64,000 nucleotides of DNA, from positions 806,001-870,000 of the forward strand of contig CAVTRI010000002.1 in assembly GCA_963737075.1 (NCBI GenBank), written 5' to 3'. Shown piece by piece: positions 56,514-64,000 of the stretch (its first letter is position 1; each line of letters begins with the position of its first letter). Source of the stretch: CAVTRI01 sp963737075 (GTDB lineage Bacteria; Actinomycetota; Acidimicrobiia; Acidimicrobiales; Palsa-688). The position numbers and the translations under genes are program-made. Below the pieces are notes generated by a model, which saw nothing but the letters and a program-made list of their open reading frames with translations, had not been told where the DNA came from and did not search any database.

Positions 56514-57703
56514 CGGGCCGCGCCCTCCCTCTGGAGGGCATTCGCGTCATCGACCTGGGCCGCATATATCAAGGACCCTGGTGCGGGCTGCTGCTGGCGC
56601 TAGGCGGCGCGGATGTGATCAAAGTCGAGGAGCCGGGTGGAGAACCGAGCCGTCGGGGCGGTGGGTCGATAGGTACGACCGTGCCCCTGGCGATGCTCAA
56701 CTCCAACAAGCGCGACATCACGCTGAACCTGAAACACGATCGGGGCCGGGAGCTCCTCGTCGCCCTCGTCCGCGAGGCCGACGTAGTGATCGAGAACTTC
56801 GCCGCGGGCACGATGGACGAGCTAGGCATCGGCCCCGACCTGCTACTCGAGGCCAACCCCCGTCTCATCTACGGCGCAGCGACGGGCTACGGCATCGACG
56901 GCCGCGACCGTGACCAGCTGGCGATGGACATCACCATCCAGGCCCACTCCGGGGTGATGAGCGTGACCGGGTTCCGCGGGCAGCCGCCGGTCAAGGCCGG
57001 AGTGGCGTTCATCGACTTCCTCGGCGGCACCCACCTCTACGGCGCGGTGGTGACCGCCCTTTACGAACGGGAGCGGACGGGACTGGGTCGAGTAGTCGAC
57101 GTTGCGATGATCGACACGGTGTACCCAACGCTGGCCTCCAATCTCTCAGGGTGGTACCGCGACGGGACGGCGCCACCCACAGGCAACGGACACGGAGGCG
57201 GAGCCATCTGCCCGTACAACGTGTACCCCGCCCGCGACGGGTACCTGGCAATCATCGTCGTCACCGAGCCGCAGTGGCGCGCCCTCTGCGACGCTATGGA
57301 ACGTCCTGACCTGGCCGAGGACGAGCGCTTCCGCAGCAACGGCCGCCGCTACCACAACCTCGAGGAGCTCGACGCGATCATCGGGAAATGGACGTCGATG
57401 ATGTCCCGTGCGGACGCGGTAGCCCGCCTGCACAGGGCGAAGGTACCGGTGGCCGAGGTGCGCGGGGTCGGTGAGATGGTCGAGGACCCTCACCTCCACG
57501 AACGCGGCGCGCTGGCTCTGCTCCACCACCCGCAGCTTGGCGATGTCGTCGTGCCGCACAGCCCACTGCGCTACCGAGGCAGCGCTCTTGCCGCGCTAGA
57601 GCCGAGCCCTGCGCTCGGGCAGCACAATGCCGAGGTGTATTGCGGCCTGCTTGGCCTATCGACAGCGGAGCTGGACGAGCTGAGCGCGTCGGGCGTTATC
57701 TGA
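56510..57703 (+). CDS. Family III CoA transferase (CaiB/BaiF)
   Basis: A 397-residue CoA transferase. LEGIRVIDLGRIYQGPWCGL, GADVIKVEEPGGEPSRRGGG, LNSNKRDITLNLKHDRGREL and the GVAFIDFLGGTHLYGAVVTA block are typical. The nucleophile loop GRVVDVAMIDTVYPTL retains the catalytic aspartate, unlike the transferases at 15685, 16917 and 42626. It probably activates a carboxylic acid with CoA for the acyl-CoA dehydrogenase pair that follows 24 bp downstream. The start is GTG 56510, overlapping the short upstream ORF. Confidence 0.92.
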   Translation: MTGRALPLEGIRVIDLGRIYQGPWCGLLLALGGADVIKVEEPGGEPSRRGGGSIGTTVPLAMLNSNKRDITLNLKHDRGRELLVALVREADVVIENFAAGTMDELGIGPDLLLEANPRLIYGAATGYGIDGRDRDQLAMDITIQAHSGVMSVTGFRGQPPVKAGVAFIDFLGGTHLYGAVVTALYERERTGLGRVVDVAMIDTVYPTLASNLSGWYRDGTAPPTGNGHGGGAICPYNVYPARDGYLAIIVVTEPQWRALCDAMERPDLAEDERFRSNGRRYHNLEELDAIIGKWTSMMSRADAVARLHRAKVPVAEVRGVGEMVEDPHLHERGALALLHHPQLGDVVVPHSPLRYRGSALAALEPSPALGQHNAEVYCGLLGLSTAELDELSASGVI

Positions 57704-57727
57704 CGTGCCGGTAATGAGCGGCTGACC

Positions 57728-58810
57728 ATGTCCGTTTTCGAGGTGACGCCGGACATCGAGCAGCTGGTGTCCGTTGCCGCCCGTCTGGGAGCTGAGGAGC
57801 TCGACGACGGCGTGCGCAGTGCAGAGCAGGCGGGCGCGTGGCCGGATCGAGTATCGGTGGTGCTGCGCGAACTTCCGTTGGGCGGGCTCGATCTCCCCGA
57901 GTCGCTGGGCGGGGTGAGCGCGGGTTGTGTCGCGAAGATTGCGGTGCTGGAGGAACTGGCCGCACACGACGCAGCCGGCCTTCCTGCGACCGATCAGCCC
58001 GGCCCGACGGTGGGCGCGGTGCTCGCCTGCCCAGACGCGGACCAAGCGCGGGAGGTGGCAGGGGCGAGCCTCGACGGTGCTGCCGGCTGCGCCTTGGCGG
58101 TAGTCGAGGAAAACCAGCCGCTTCCGCGCCGGCTGGCGTGGGTTCCTGCTCGGCCGCTTCCGTCCTGGGTTTGGGTCAGCCAGGCAAACGACCTGCGTCT
58201 GCTGCGGGTCAAGGTCGATGGCACCGAGCGCGAGGCGGCTGATGAGCGTCCGCTGGCGTTCCACGCCTCGGGGTCGGCCTCGGTATGGCTCGGAGACGCC
58301 GAGCTGGTCGGGCGCTGGTCGCTGGCACCCCAGACTGGGTTGCAGGTCCGCGGCAGAGCCCGCCTGTGGGCCGCCGCCGTGTCATTGGGAGTCGCGCGCG
58401 CCGCGCTGAGGTCGACGCTCGCCTACACGACCGAGCGCGTCGTTTTTGGCAAGCCGGTCGCACACCACCAGGGCAACGCCTTCGACCTAGCGATCGCGGC
58501 GGCCCGTGTCGACGCCGCCGGTCTCTGTGTACGCGACGCCGCCGCCCGCTACGACGGCAACGACCGGGATGCAGGCTTCTGGGCCACCGAAGCGTGGGTG
58601 GAGACGACCGAGACGGCTGTGGCTGTCACTGACCTCGGTATCCAGCTCCTCGGCGGGCACGGGTTTCTCATGGACCACCTGGCGGAGAAGCGCTTCCGGG
58701 AGGCACGCATGCTCGGACTTCTCTTCGGCGGGCGCGACGCCACCAACGCCGACCTCGCCTCGGCTGTCATCGAAGTGGCCGACCCGATCCTGCCGAGGGA
58801 AGGCAGTTGA
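57728..58810 (+). CDS. Acyl-CoA dehydrogenase-like subunit lacking the catalytic Glu
   Basis: A 360-residue acyl-CoA dehydrogenase-fold protein. The C-terminal domain is clear (YTTERVVFGKPVAHHQGNAF, IQLLGGHGFLMDHLAEKRFR), but the middle domain is diverged and the usual TEP...SD substrate/FAD block is missing. At the catalytic-base position the sequence is MLGLLFGGRD, with Gly instead of Glu. It overlaps the next acyl-CoA dehydrogenase gene by 4 nt, so the two probably form a heteromer in which this subunit has a structural role, as in mycobacterial steroid-side-chain ChsE complexes. ATG 57728 follows CoA transferase closely. Confidence 0.85.
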   Translation: MSVFEVTPDIEQLVSVAARLGAEELDDGVRSAEQAGAWPDRVSVVLRELPLGGLDLPESLGGVSAGCVAKIAVLEELAAHDAAGLPATDQPGPTVGAVLACPDADQAREVAGASLDGAAGCALAVVEENQPLPRRLAWVPARPLPSWVWVSQANDLRLLRVKVDGTEREAADERPLAFHASGSASVWLGDAELVGRWSLAPQTGLQVRGRARLWAAAVSLGVARAALRSTLAYTTERVVFGKPVAHHQGNAFDLAIAAARVDAAGLCVRDAAARYDGNDRDAGFWATEAWVETTETAVAVTDLGIQLLGGHGFLMDHLAEKRFREARMLGLLFGGRDATNADLASAVIEVADPILPREGS

Positions 58811-60030
58811 TCGAGCTCGATCGTGGGACCCGTAGCGCGCTCGACCAGGTCCGCCAGCTCGGCCGCGACTACATGCGTCCGATGGGCTTCGACTCCGACC
58901 GGTCCGGCCTGCCACCGCCCGCCGACCACCCCTTCTACCTGCTGTGCTCGCGACCCGGCGGGCTGGTCAGCCGAGAGACCGGGGAGGCAGACAGGGATGA
59001 AGGGCACGCCGATGCGCAAAGCTCCTCACCCGATCGACAAGCCCGACTCATCTGGCGCCCGCTGCGCGCCCTTCTGATCAACGAGGAGGCGGCGTACTGG
59101 GACCGCGGGGTGGCGCTCTCCCTACCCGGCCCCGGCCTTGGCGGAGCGGCCTTGCGCACCACAGCGACTCCCGAACAACGCGAGAAGTACCTGGCGGTGT
59201 TCTCCGATCACGACCGTGCTCACTGGGGCGCAATGGCGATGACCGAACCGGGCGCTGGCAGCGACGTGGCGCGCATCCAGACACGTGCGAGGCGTGACGG
59301 TGACGAGTGGGTGCTTTCCGGGTCGAAGATGTTCTGCTCAAACGGCGCCCGCGCTGACTGGGTGGTCGTGTGGGCGACCGTGGAGCCTGGTCTCGGCCGC
59401 GAAGGCCACCGCGCCTTTGTCGTCGAACGCGGCACCCCCGGGTTCGAGGTGATCAAGATCGAACACAAGATGGGGTCCCGGGGCTACGAGACCGCCAGCT
59501 TCTCGCTTGACGACGTTCGCATCCCCGCCGGGAACCTCCTCGGCGGCGAGTCGTTCTACGAGTCCCGCCGAGGCTTCAAAGGGGCCATGGCCACGTTCAA
59601 CATCACCCGGCCCATCCACGCCGCGCAGGGGGTCGGCATGGGCCGCGCCGCCCTCGACCTGGCGCTCGACTTCGTGCGGTCCGAGTACCCGACGCACGGC
59701 CGTCGTCGGCAGCGGGCTCTCGAGCGGCTCGCCGAGGTCCGCCGAGGACTGCATGCCGCGCGCCTCCTGTGCATGCACGCCGTGTCGCTGGCCGCGCACG
59801 ACAAGCCGAACACCCTACAGGCGTCCTATTCCAAGCTCTACGCCCCGCCGATTGTCTTGCGCGCTGTGTCCACGGCTATGGACGTGATCGGAGAGGACGG
59901 CGTACGCAGGGATGCCATGATCGAGAAGCTCTACCGCGACGTGAAGATCCTGGATATCGGTGAAGGAACCCAGCAGGTGCAGCGGGTCGTGGTGGCCCGC
60001 CAGCTCTTCGGCTTCCCCCGCGATCCCTGA
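58807..60030 (+). CDS. Acyl-CoA dehydrogenase, catalytic subunit of a pair
   Basis: A 407-residue acyl-CoA dehydrogenase. The middle domain has WGAMAMTEPGAGSDVARIQT and WVLSGSKMFCSNGARADWVV, and RPIHAAQGVGMGRAALDLAL belongs to the C-terminal domain. The catalytic base is Glu386 in DIGEGTQQVQRVVVARQL. TTG 58807 overlaps the partner's stop in TTGA, so the two are coupled. The R(Y/G)-type segment EYPTHGRRRQRALERLAEVR is longer than usual. Together with the partner and the preceding CoA transferase it likely dehydrogenates a bulky acyl-CoA. Confidence 0.9.
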   Translation: MIELDRGTRSALDQVRQLGRDYMRPMGFDSDRSGLPPPADHPFYLLCSRPGGLVSRETGEADRDEGHADAQSSSPDRQARLIWRPLRALLINEEAAYWDRGVALSLPGPGLGGAALRTTATPEQREKYLAVFSDHDRAHWGAMAMTEPGAGSDVARIQTRARRDGDEWVLSGSKMFCSNGARADWVVVWATVEPGLGREGHRAFVVERGTPGFEVIKIEHKMGSRGYETASFSLDDVRIPAGNLLGGESFYESRRGFKGAMATFNITRPIHAAQGVGMGRAALDLALDFVRSEYPTHGRRRQRALERLAEVRRGLHAARLLCMHAVSLAAHDKPNTLQASYSKLYAPPIVLRAVSTAMDVIGEDGVRRDAMIEKLYRDVKILDIGEGTQQVQRVVVARQLFGFPRDP

Positions 60031-60045
60031 TCCAGTCCCTGCCAG

Positions 60046-60783
60046 CTAGCGCTCCTTGACGGCATTTAGCAGCGTGACACCGAACCACGGGCCGCCGTAC
60101 CAGTACCCGAGTCCGAGGCCGCGCAGGGTGCCCTGGCCGATGTGCGCGGCATACTTCCTGGCCATGGGCGAGGGGTCGGCGACGAGTAGCTGCCCGCCCG
60201 GCCGCAGCACCCGCAGGGCCTCGTCCAACGCGCGGTACCGGCCTTCGAACGAGCGGATGTTATGGATCGCGAGGGCGCTCGTCACGACGTCGAAAGAGCC
60301 GTCCGCGAACGGCAACGCGGTCATGTCGGCCGTGTGCAGTTCCACCCGGTCAGCGACCCCCGCCGCGGCGGCGTTGGCGAGCGTGGCTTCGGGACAGTTG
60401 CCGCTTTGGTCGCTGGACCACAAGTCCACACCGACGGCTCGTCCCGCCGGCAGCCGTCTCGCCGCCTCGATCAGTACCGCGCCGCGACCGCACCCCAGGT
60501 CCAGCAGCTGCTCGTTACCGGCTAAACCGGCCCGGTCCAGTTCCCGCTCCCAGATGCGCAGCTTGCCGCGAAGTGTGGTGTGGAGGAAGACGCCGCTGTG
60601 CGCCAACAGCACCGTCCCGGCGGTCGCCATCGCAATCCGGCCTGTCCGCCACCGCGCAGCGCCCAGGCAGCAGGCTACCCCCGCGGCGCCGAGAACCGCC
60701 GGGATGGGTGGCGCGTCAATACCGTAACGAGGCCACGGCGACTGAAGGTTCAGCAGTTGGGAGCCACTCCGATTCCTGGACAT
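60046..60783 (-). CDS. Membrane-anchored class I methyltransferase
   Basis: A 245-residue methyltransferase with two N-terminal hydrophobic segments (about residues 29-42 and 48-65: AVLGAAGVACCLGA, IAMATAGTVLLAHSGVFLHT) before the Rossmann fold. Motif I is QLLDLGCGRGAVLIEAARRL, and VVTSALAIHNIRSFEGRYRA plus LDEALRVLRPGGQLLVADPS are typical of the UbiE/CoQ5-like group. It probably methylates a lipophilic substrate such as a quinone or lipid at the membrane. ATG 60783 is chosen; the frame continues upstream without support. It diverges from the SMP-30 gene. Confidence 0.85.
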   Translation of the reverse strand: MSRNRSGSQLLNLQSPWPRYGIDAPPIPAVLGAAGVACCLGAARWRTGRIAMATAGTVLLAHSGVFLHTTLRGKLRIWERELDRAGLAGNEQLLDLGCGRGAVLIEAARRLPAGRAVGVDLWSSDQSGNCPEATLANAAAAGVADRVELHTADMTALPFADGSFDVVTSALAIHNIRSFEGRYRALDEALRVLRPGGQLLVADPSPMARKYAAHIGQGTLRGLGLGYWYGGPWFGVTLLNAVKER

Positions 60784-61018
60784 ACTCGCAGTGTTACAGC
60801 GCAGCCGCCTGGCGTCTTGGAGAAATGTTCTCGGGTGACCGGCGGAGCGAACTGTCCGGCGGCCCATGTGACATGTGACCAGGGCGGTCCTCGCCGCGCT
60901 GTTCCCCCGGAGGACGGTCTCTGCCACCGCGGTAGCGTAAACGACACCGTGTCCGGTACCCGATGCTGACTGCTGATATGCGACACCCCGTTGTGTTCGA
61001 CACGGCGCGATCCCGGCG

Positions 61019-61936
61019 ATGACGAGCGGCCCGATCGTCTGCACGAGCGGACAAGCCCTGCTGGGCGAGGGTCTCCGCTGGGATGCTCGCCGGGACGAGC
61101 TGTTGGGAGTCGACATCCTGGCGGGGAGGGTCTACAGGGGCCGGGTCGGGGAAGGCGGTGAGCTGAGCCTCATTCGCGACTACTGGGTGCCGGGAACCGT
61201 TGGGGCCGTCGTGCCCGTCGACGGCGACGAGGGTTGGATCTTGGCCGCCGGCCGGGGCTTTGTCCATCTCGCCCCAGACGGTTCTCTGCGCCCCCTCGCG
61301 GATGTCGCCCCCATAGGGACGAGGATGAACGACGGAGCTTCCGATCCACAGGGCCGGCTGTGGGCCGGCACCCTGGCTCTGGACTTCAGGACCAGAGGTG
61401 GAGCGCTCTACCGGCTGGATGGGAACGGGAGCATTGAGTTGATCCTCCCCGAACTGACGATCTCCAACGGGTTGGGCTGGAGTCCTGACGGCGCCACGAT
61501 GTACCTGGTCGACAGCGGCCCCCGTGTTATCCACGCGTTCGCGTTCGACGCCGAACTGGGGACGATCTCGAACGGGCGTGTGTTCGCCAGCGTCGGCGAG
61601 AGAGTGGGCGCGCCAGACGGCCTGACTGTCGACGCGGACGGTGACCTGTGGGTGGCCATCTACGGGGGCGGGCGCGTCCACCGCTACTCGCCCGACGGCG
61701 AGCTGCGAGAGGTGCTGCCAGTGCCGGCTGTGCAGGCGACCTCGTGCGCGTTCGCCGGCCCAGGTCTGGACCGGCTGTACGTGACCACGGCCACGGAGGG
61801 CTGGAGCGACGAGCAGCGCCGCGCCGAACCCGCGGCCGGACGGGTGTATCGCTACGACACCGATGCGACAGGGCGTCCAGCAGAGATGTTTCGCCCCGGC
61901 GGGACCTGGTGGGCGAACGCGATCTCTGGGTCCTGA
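61019..61936 (+). CDS. SMP-30/gluconolactonase/LRE-like protein
   Basis: A 305-residue six-bladed beta-propeller of the SMP-30/gluconolactonase family, which hydrolyses lactones using a divalent metal. The ligand residues are in LGEGLRWDARRD (Glu17), GTRMNDGASDPQGRLWAG (Asn), TISNGLGWSPDGATMYLVDS (Asn) and GAPDGLTVDADGDLWVAIYG (Asp). Each is at the canonical place. It likely opens a sugar or other lactone ring. ATG 61019 is in a short leader. It is divergent from the methyltransferase and about 400 bp from the next gene. Confidence 0.9.
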   Translation: MTSGPIVCTSGQALLGEGLRWDARRDELLGVDILAGRVYRGRVGEGGELSLIRDYWVPGTVGAVVPVDGDEGWILAAGRGFVHLAPDGSLRPLADVAPIGTRMNDGASDPQGRLWAGTLALDFRTRGGALYRLDGNGSIELILPELTISNGLGWSPDGATMYLVDSGPRVIHAFAFDAELGTISNGRVFASVGERVGAPDGLTVDADGDLWVAIYGGGRVHRYSPDGELREVLPVPAVQATSCAFAGPGLDRLYVTTATEGWSDEQRRAEPAAGRVYRYDTDATGRPAEMFRPGGTWWANAISGS

Positions 61937-62340
61937 GAGCGCCGCGCACTGGTTCAGCCGCTGACGATCCGGTCGAGGATCGTTGCGCCGACTCGTGCCG
62001 TCGACGGCTTTCAGCTTGTTGTTGCTGGGGTCGGGAAGGGTGGCTCGTACGGGTCCCGGCAGCGGCCCTGGTCGGGCATCCGTCGTCGAAGGGCGGCGGC
62101 CCGGTGCTGTGATCCCGACCTCGGTTCGCCCCGCAGGGCGGCGTGGACGGCCGACCGGCATGGGCAGGTCGGCGAGCCGCGCCAGGCCCTCGGCGGGACA
62201 CGGCCGAGCCAACCTGGATTCAGGCGCGACCCCGGCGAGTATCGGCGGACCAGCCGGGCCCGCTAGCTGGCTACCGACAAGTCCCCGGTCGACGTCGATC
62301 GTGAGGCATCGACCAGGCGCCGATTCGAGGTTGGTGGCAG
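61937..62340. other. 404-bp intergenic region, no gene found
   Basis: Sequence between the SMP-30 stop and the oxidoreductase stop, convergent. No family-like reading frame was found. A 5-bp hairpin, CGCCC/GGGCG with loop CGCA, lies at 62127-62140, and could be part of a terminator. The long minus-strand open frame crossing this stretch is a compositional shadow. Confidence 0.5.
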
Positions 62341-63801
62341 TTACACCACGCCAGCCTGGTCCGCCAGGGGATTTGCGGCCCACCCGGTCGGCAGGTCGAG
62401 CTGTTGGGCGGCCTGGAGGGCGGCGCGCGACAGAGCGTTAGCGTAGGTAGGAAACGAGAACGGCACCAGGGCCAGCTGCTCGACCCGCTGGCTCGCAGCC
62501 ATGGCCACCGCGGCCACCTGGGCCAGCTCCGCAGCGCGCTCTCCCACGATGTGGCAACCCAAGATGGTGTGGAACTGGCGGTCCACGATCAGTTTGCAAA
62601 ATCCCCTGGGCCGGCCGTCGATGATCGGCCGGGGAAGCGAATCGAACCGCGCCACCCCAACGATGACCTTGTGCGTGCCCTTGGCGGTCGCTTCTGTCAT
62701 TCCCACCGAGGCGTACTCGGGGTCGGTGAAGCTGCCCAGGGGACTCACTTCGGCCGGAAGCGTGTCCGTCCTTCCCAGCACGGCGTTGGTGGCCGCCAGG
62801 TATCCCTCCCGCACGGCTTCGTGCACCACCATCACATGGCCGGTGACGTCACCGGCCGCGAAAACATGCGGGGCGGTCGTTCGCAGCTGCGAGTCCACCC
62901 GGACATAGCCGCGCTGGTCCAACTCCACGCCGGCTGCGGCCAGGTTCAGATCGACGGTGTTGGCGACCCACCCGGCGGCGACCACCACCAGGCTGGTGTC
63001 GATGAAATATTGTGCCCCGTCGCCTGTGTAGGTCATCCGCACGCCGGCCGGACCGCTGTCAAAGCGCTCGATCCTCCCGGCACTCTGCAGGACCCGGATC
63101 CCGGATCCCTCCAGAGCGGCGCTCATGGCCGCGGCCACATCTTCGTCCTCGCTCATCAAGATGCGCGGGGCTGCCTCAAACAGCGTCACCCGGGACCCAA
63201 ACGCGTTGAAGATAGAGGCCACCTGTACGCCGGTCGCCCCCGCCCCGATCACCAGCAGCGACGGGGGCGGAGCCGACAGCGCCCAGGCGTCGCTGTGGGT
63301 GGAGGTCAGATCCCCGCCCGGCAACCCAAGTCGACGGGAGATGCCACCGGTGCAGATGATGATCTTCTCGGCCCTCACATGTGGGCCGTGCTCGCATTCG
63401 ATCGAATATTGGTTGAGAAACCGGGCGATCCCTGCGTGCTCGTGAATCGCAACCCCGGAGTGCTTCAAATCTTCCTCCAAGACTGAATGCCGCCGCACCT
63501 CGGCCACCACCTGGCGGACGCGATCGAGCAGCCGCCCGTAGTCGAGTGACAGCTCACCGGCCCTGATACCGAAGCCCGGCAATTGTCTCGCTTCCCGCAT
63601 CAGCCGAGCCGCGTGCGCGAGCGTCCGAACCGGAACTGGCCCGTCAGTGGCAGCCATACCCCCCAACGCATCCCGGGTGACCAGCGCAGTCCGAGCCCCT
63701 AGTCGGGACGCTCGCAGGGCCGCCACCACTCCCGCCGGTCCGCCGCCCATAACCAGCACGTCCAAGGCCTCGGCCGCCGAGGGACTCATCGCCACGATCA
63801 T
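62341..63801 (-). CDS. Pyridine-nucleotide-disulfide-oxidoreductase-like flavoprotein lacking redox cysteines
   Basis: A 486-residue FAD/NAD(P) flavoprotein. It has the FAD loop VLVMGGGPAGVVAALRASRL, the NAD loop LLVIGAGATGVQVASIFNAF, the FAD motif PHVFAAGDVTGH, and a dimerisation domain ending in LGCHIVGERAAELAQ. The redox-active motif of dihydrolipoamide dehydrogenase (GGTCLNxGCIPSK) appears as LGGMAATDGPVPVRTL, with both cysteines absent, and the C-terminal catalytic His (AHPTLSE) is replaced in FSFPTYANAL. It therefore cannot be a normal disulfide reductase. It may be a soluble NAD(P) transhydrogenase-like or quinone reductase-type enzyme. Confidence 0.88.
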   Translation of the reverse strand: MIVAMSPSAAEALDVLVMGGGPAGVVAALRASRLGARTALVTRDALGGMAATDGPVPVRTLAHAARLMREARQLPGFGIRAGELSLDYGRLLDRVRQVVAEVRRHSVLEEDLKHSGVAIHEHAGIARFLNQYSIECEHGPHVRAEKIIICTGGISRRLGLPGGDLTSTHSDAWALSAPPPSLLVIGAGATGVQVASIFNAFGSRVTLFEAAPRILMSEDEDVAAAMSAALEGSGIRVLQSAGRIERFDSGPAGVRMTYTGDGAQYFIDTSLVVVAAGWVANTVDLNLAAAGVELDQRGYVRVDSQLRTTAPHVFAAGDVTGHVMVVHEAVREGYLAATNAVLGRTDTLPAEVSPLGSFTDPEYASVGMTEATAKGTHKVIVGVARFDSLPRPIIDGRPRGFCKLIVDRQFHTILGCHIVGERAAELAQVAAVAMAASQRVEQLALVPFSFPTYANALSRAALQAAQQLDLPTGWAANPLADQAGVV

Positions 63802-63876
63802 CAGACCCTAGCAATGGTCGGCCCCCCCTCCCGAAGTGGATCTCTGAACCCCGTGGAGCGTGGCCGTGGGCCACCA

Positions 63877-64000
63877 GTGGCTTCTGTCATCTCGAACTGC
63901 TTGTGGCTGTTCGAAGGGTGGCCTGATGCGGACGCCGTCGAGTCCGTGGAACTGCACGAAGCTCACGGAGTGACGACGTTGACGATGAAGCTGGCGTTCA
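63877..64000 (+). CDS. Probable SRPBCC/AHSA1-like protein, partial at window edge
   Basis: From GTG 63877 the frame is open to the right edge for 41 codons. It reads LFEGWPDADAVESVELHEAH followed by GVTTLTMKLAF, matching the central beta strands of AHSA1/SRPBCC proteins (xxVxTVTLTExDGxTTLTxxxxF). The earlier part of the family domain is missing upstream, so the start may be wrong or the gene truncated. Evidence is the strand pattern only. Confidence 0.4.
   Translation, partial: MASVISNCLWLFEGWPDADAVESVELHEAHGVTTLTMKLAF

Noticed and set aside
60794..62383. A 529-codon minus-strand ORF spanning the SMP-30 gene
   Set aside because: It has low complexity (Pro/Arg/Gly rich), no family match, and overlaps an SMP-30 gene whose metal ligands are all in place.

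Overview
The window is high-GC DNA, densely packed, with many GTG and a few TTG starts, frequent 4-nt ATGA/GTGA gene overlaps and at least one leaderless-looking promoter. The gene content (actinobacterial-type dCTP deaminase, F420-type luciferase-like oxidoreductases, a DUF664 remnant of the mycothiol-linked DinB type, PRC/DUF2382 and DUF3618 stress proteins, repeated family III CoA transferases and acyl-CoA dehydrogenases) points to a soil, sediment or aquatic actinobacterium, possibly of the Acidimicrobiia or a related lineage. That placement is inference from gene families; no 16S rRNA or other marker is present.

Layout. 0-8 kb holds housekeeping and small enzymes: the edge of a D-Ala-D-Ala carboxypeptidase gene, a PPOX-fold protein, two methyltransferases, a GNAT acetyltransferase, a VOC protein, a frameshifted TesB thioesterase, tRNA-Gly(CCC), dcd, a TlpA-like lipoprotein and a Y/P/Q-rich membrane protein. 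8-11.4 kb holds an amidohydrolase divergent from a ribbon-helix-helix regulator/DUF4097/small-protein/SRPBCC cassette whose promoter is covered by inverted half-sites. 11.9-26.8 kb is acyl-CoA and amidohydrolase country: a large acyl-CoA dehydrogenase, an alpha/beta hydrolase, an LLM oxidoreductase, two overlapping CoA transferases, two overlapping amidohydrolases, a broken arylsulfatase, another amidohydrolase and an NAD-dependent epimerase-like protein, with gene remnants between them.

27.3-43.8 kb is the most striking part. A GntR/FCD regulator, a coniferyl-alcohol/3-alpha-hydroxysteroid-type SDR and a cyclase-family hydrolase on the plus strand face a twelve-gene minus-strand array: CoA transferase, CocE-like hydrolase, Ltp2-like thiolase, DUF35 partner, LLM monooxygenase, ABC substrate-binding lipoprotein, a LivH-LivM-LivG triple fusion, LivF, cupin, ferredoxin, cytochrome P450 and a SnoaL-like protein. 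Together they look like a self-contained uptake and degradation system for a cyclic or otherwise hydrophobic organic compound: import, P450 hydroxylation, alcohol oxidation, flavin monooxygenation, hydrolytic opening, CoA transfer and retro-aldol shortening. The substrate cannot be read from the sequence. 44-49.9 kb adds an amidohydrolase, a gamma-glutamyltransferase-family protein, SDRs, a double-ACT protein and a TetR remnant.

49.9-56.2 kb is a minus-strand envelope/stress cluster: an ECF-like sigma factor fused to a membrane and extracytoplasmic domain, two PRC-barrel/DUF2382 proteins, an LEA-like helical protein, a holin-superfamily protein and a DUF3618 protein, with a YihY-family membrane protein next to it. 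56.4-60 kb is a plus-strand operon of a CoA transferase and two paired acyl-CoA dehydrogenases. The right end has a membrane-anchored methyltransferase, an SMP-30 family protein, a disulfide-oxidoreductase-like flavoprotein without its redox cysteines, and the start of a probable SRPBCC gene at the edge. No CRISPR array, intact insertion sequence, integrase or rRNA gene was seen. Six genes look broken or truncated, which could be real decay or assembly error.
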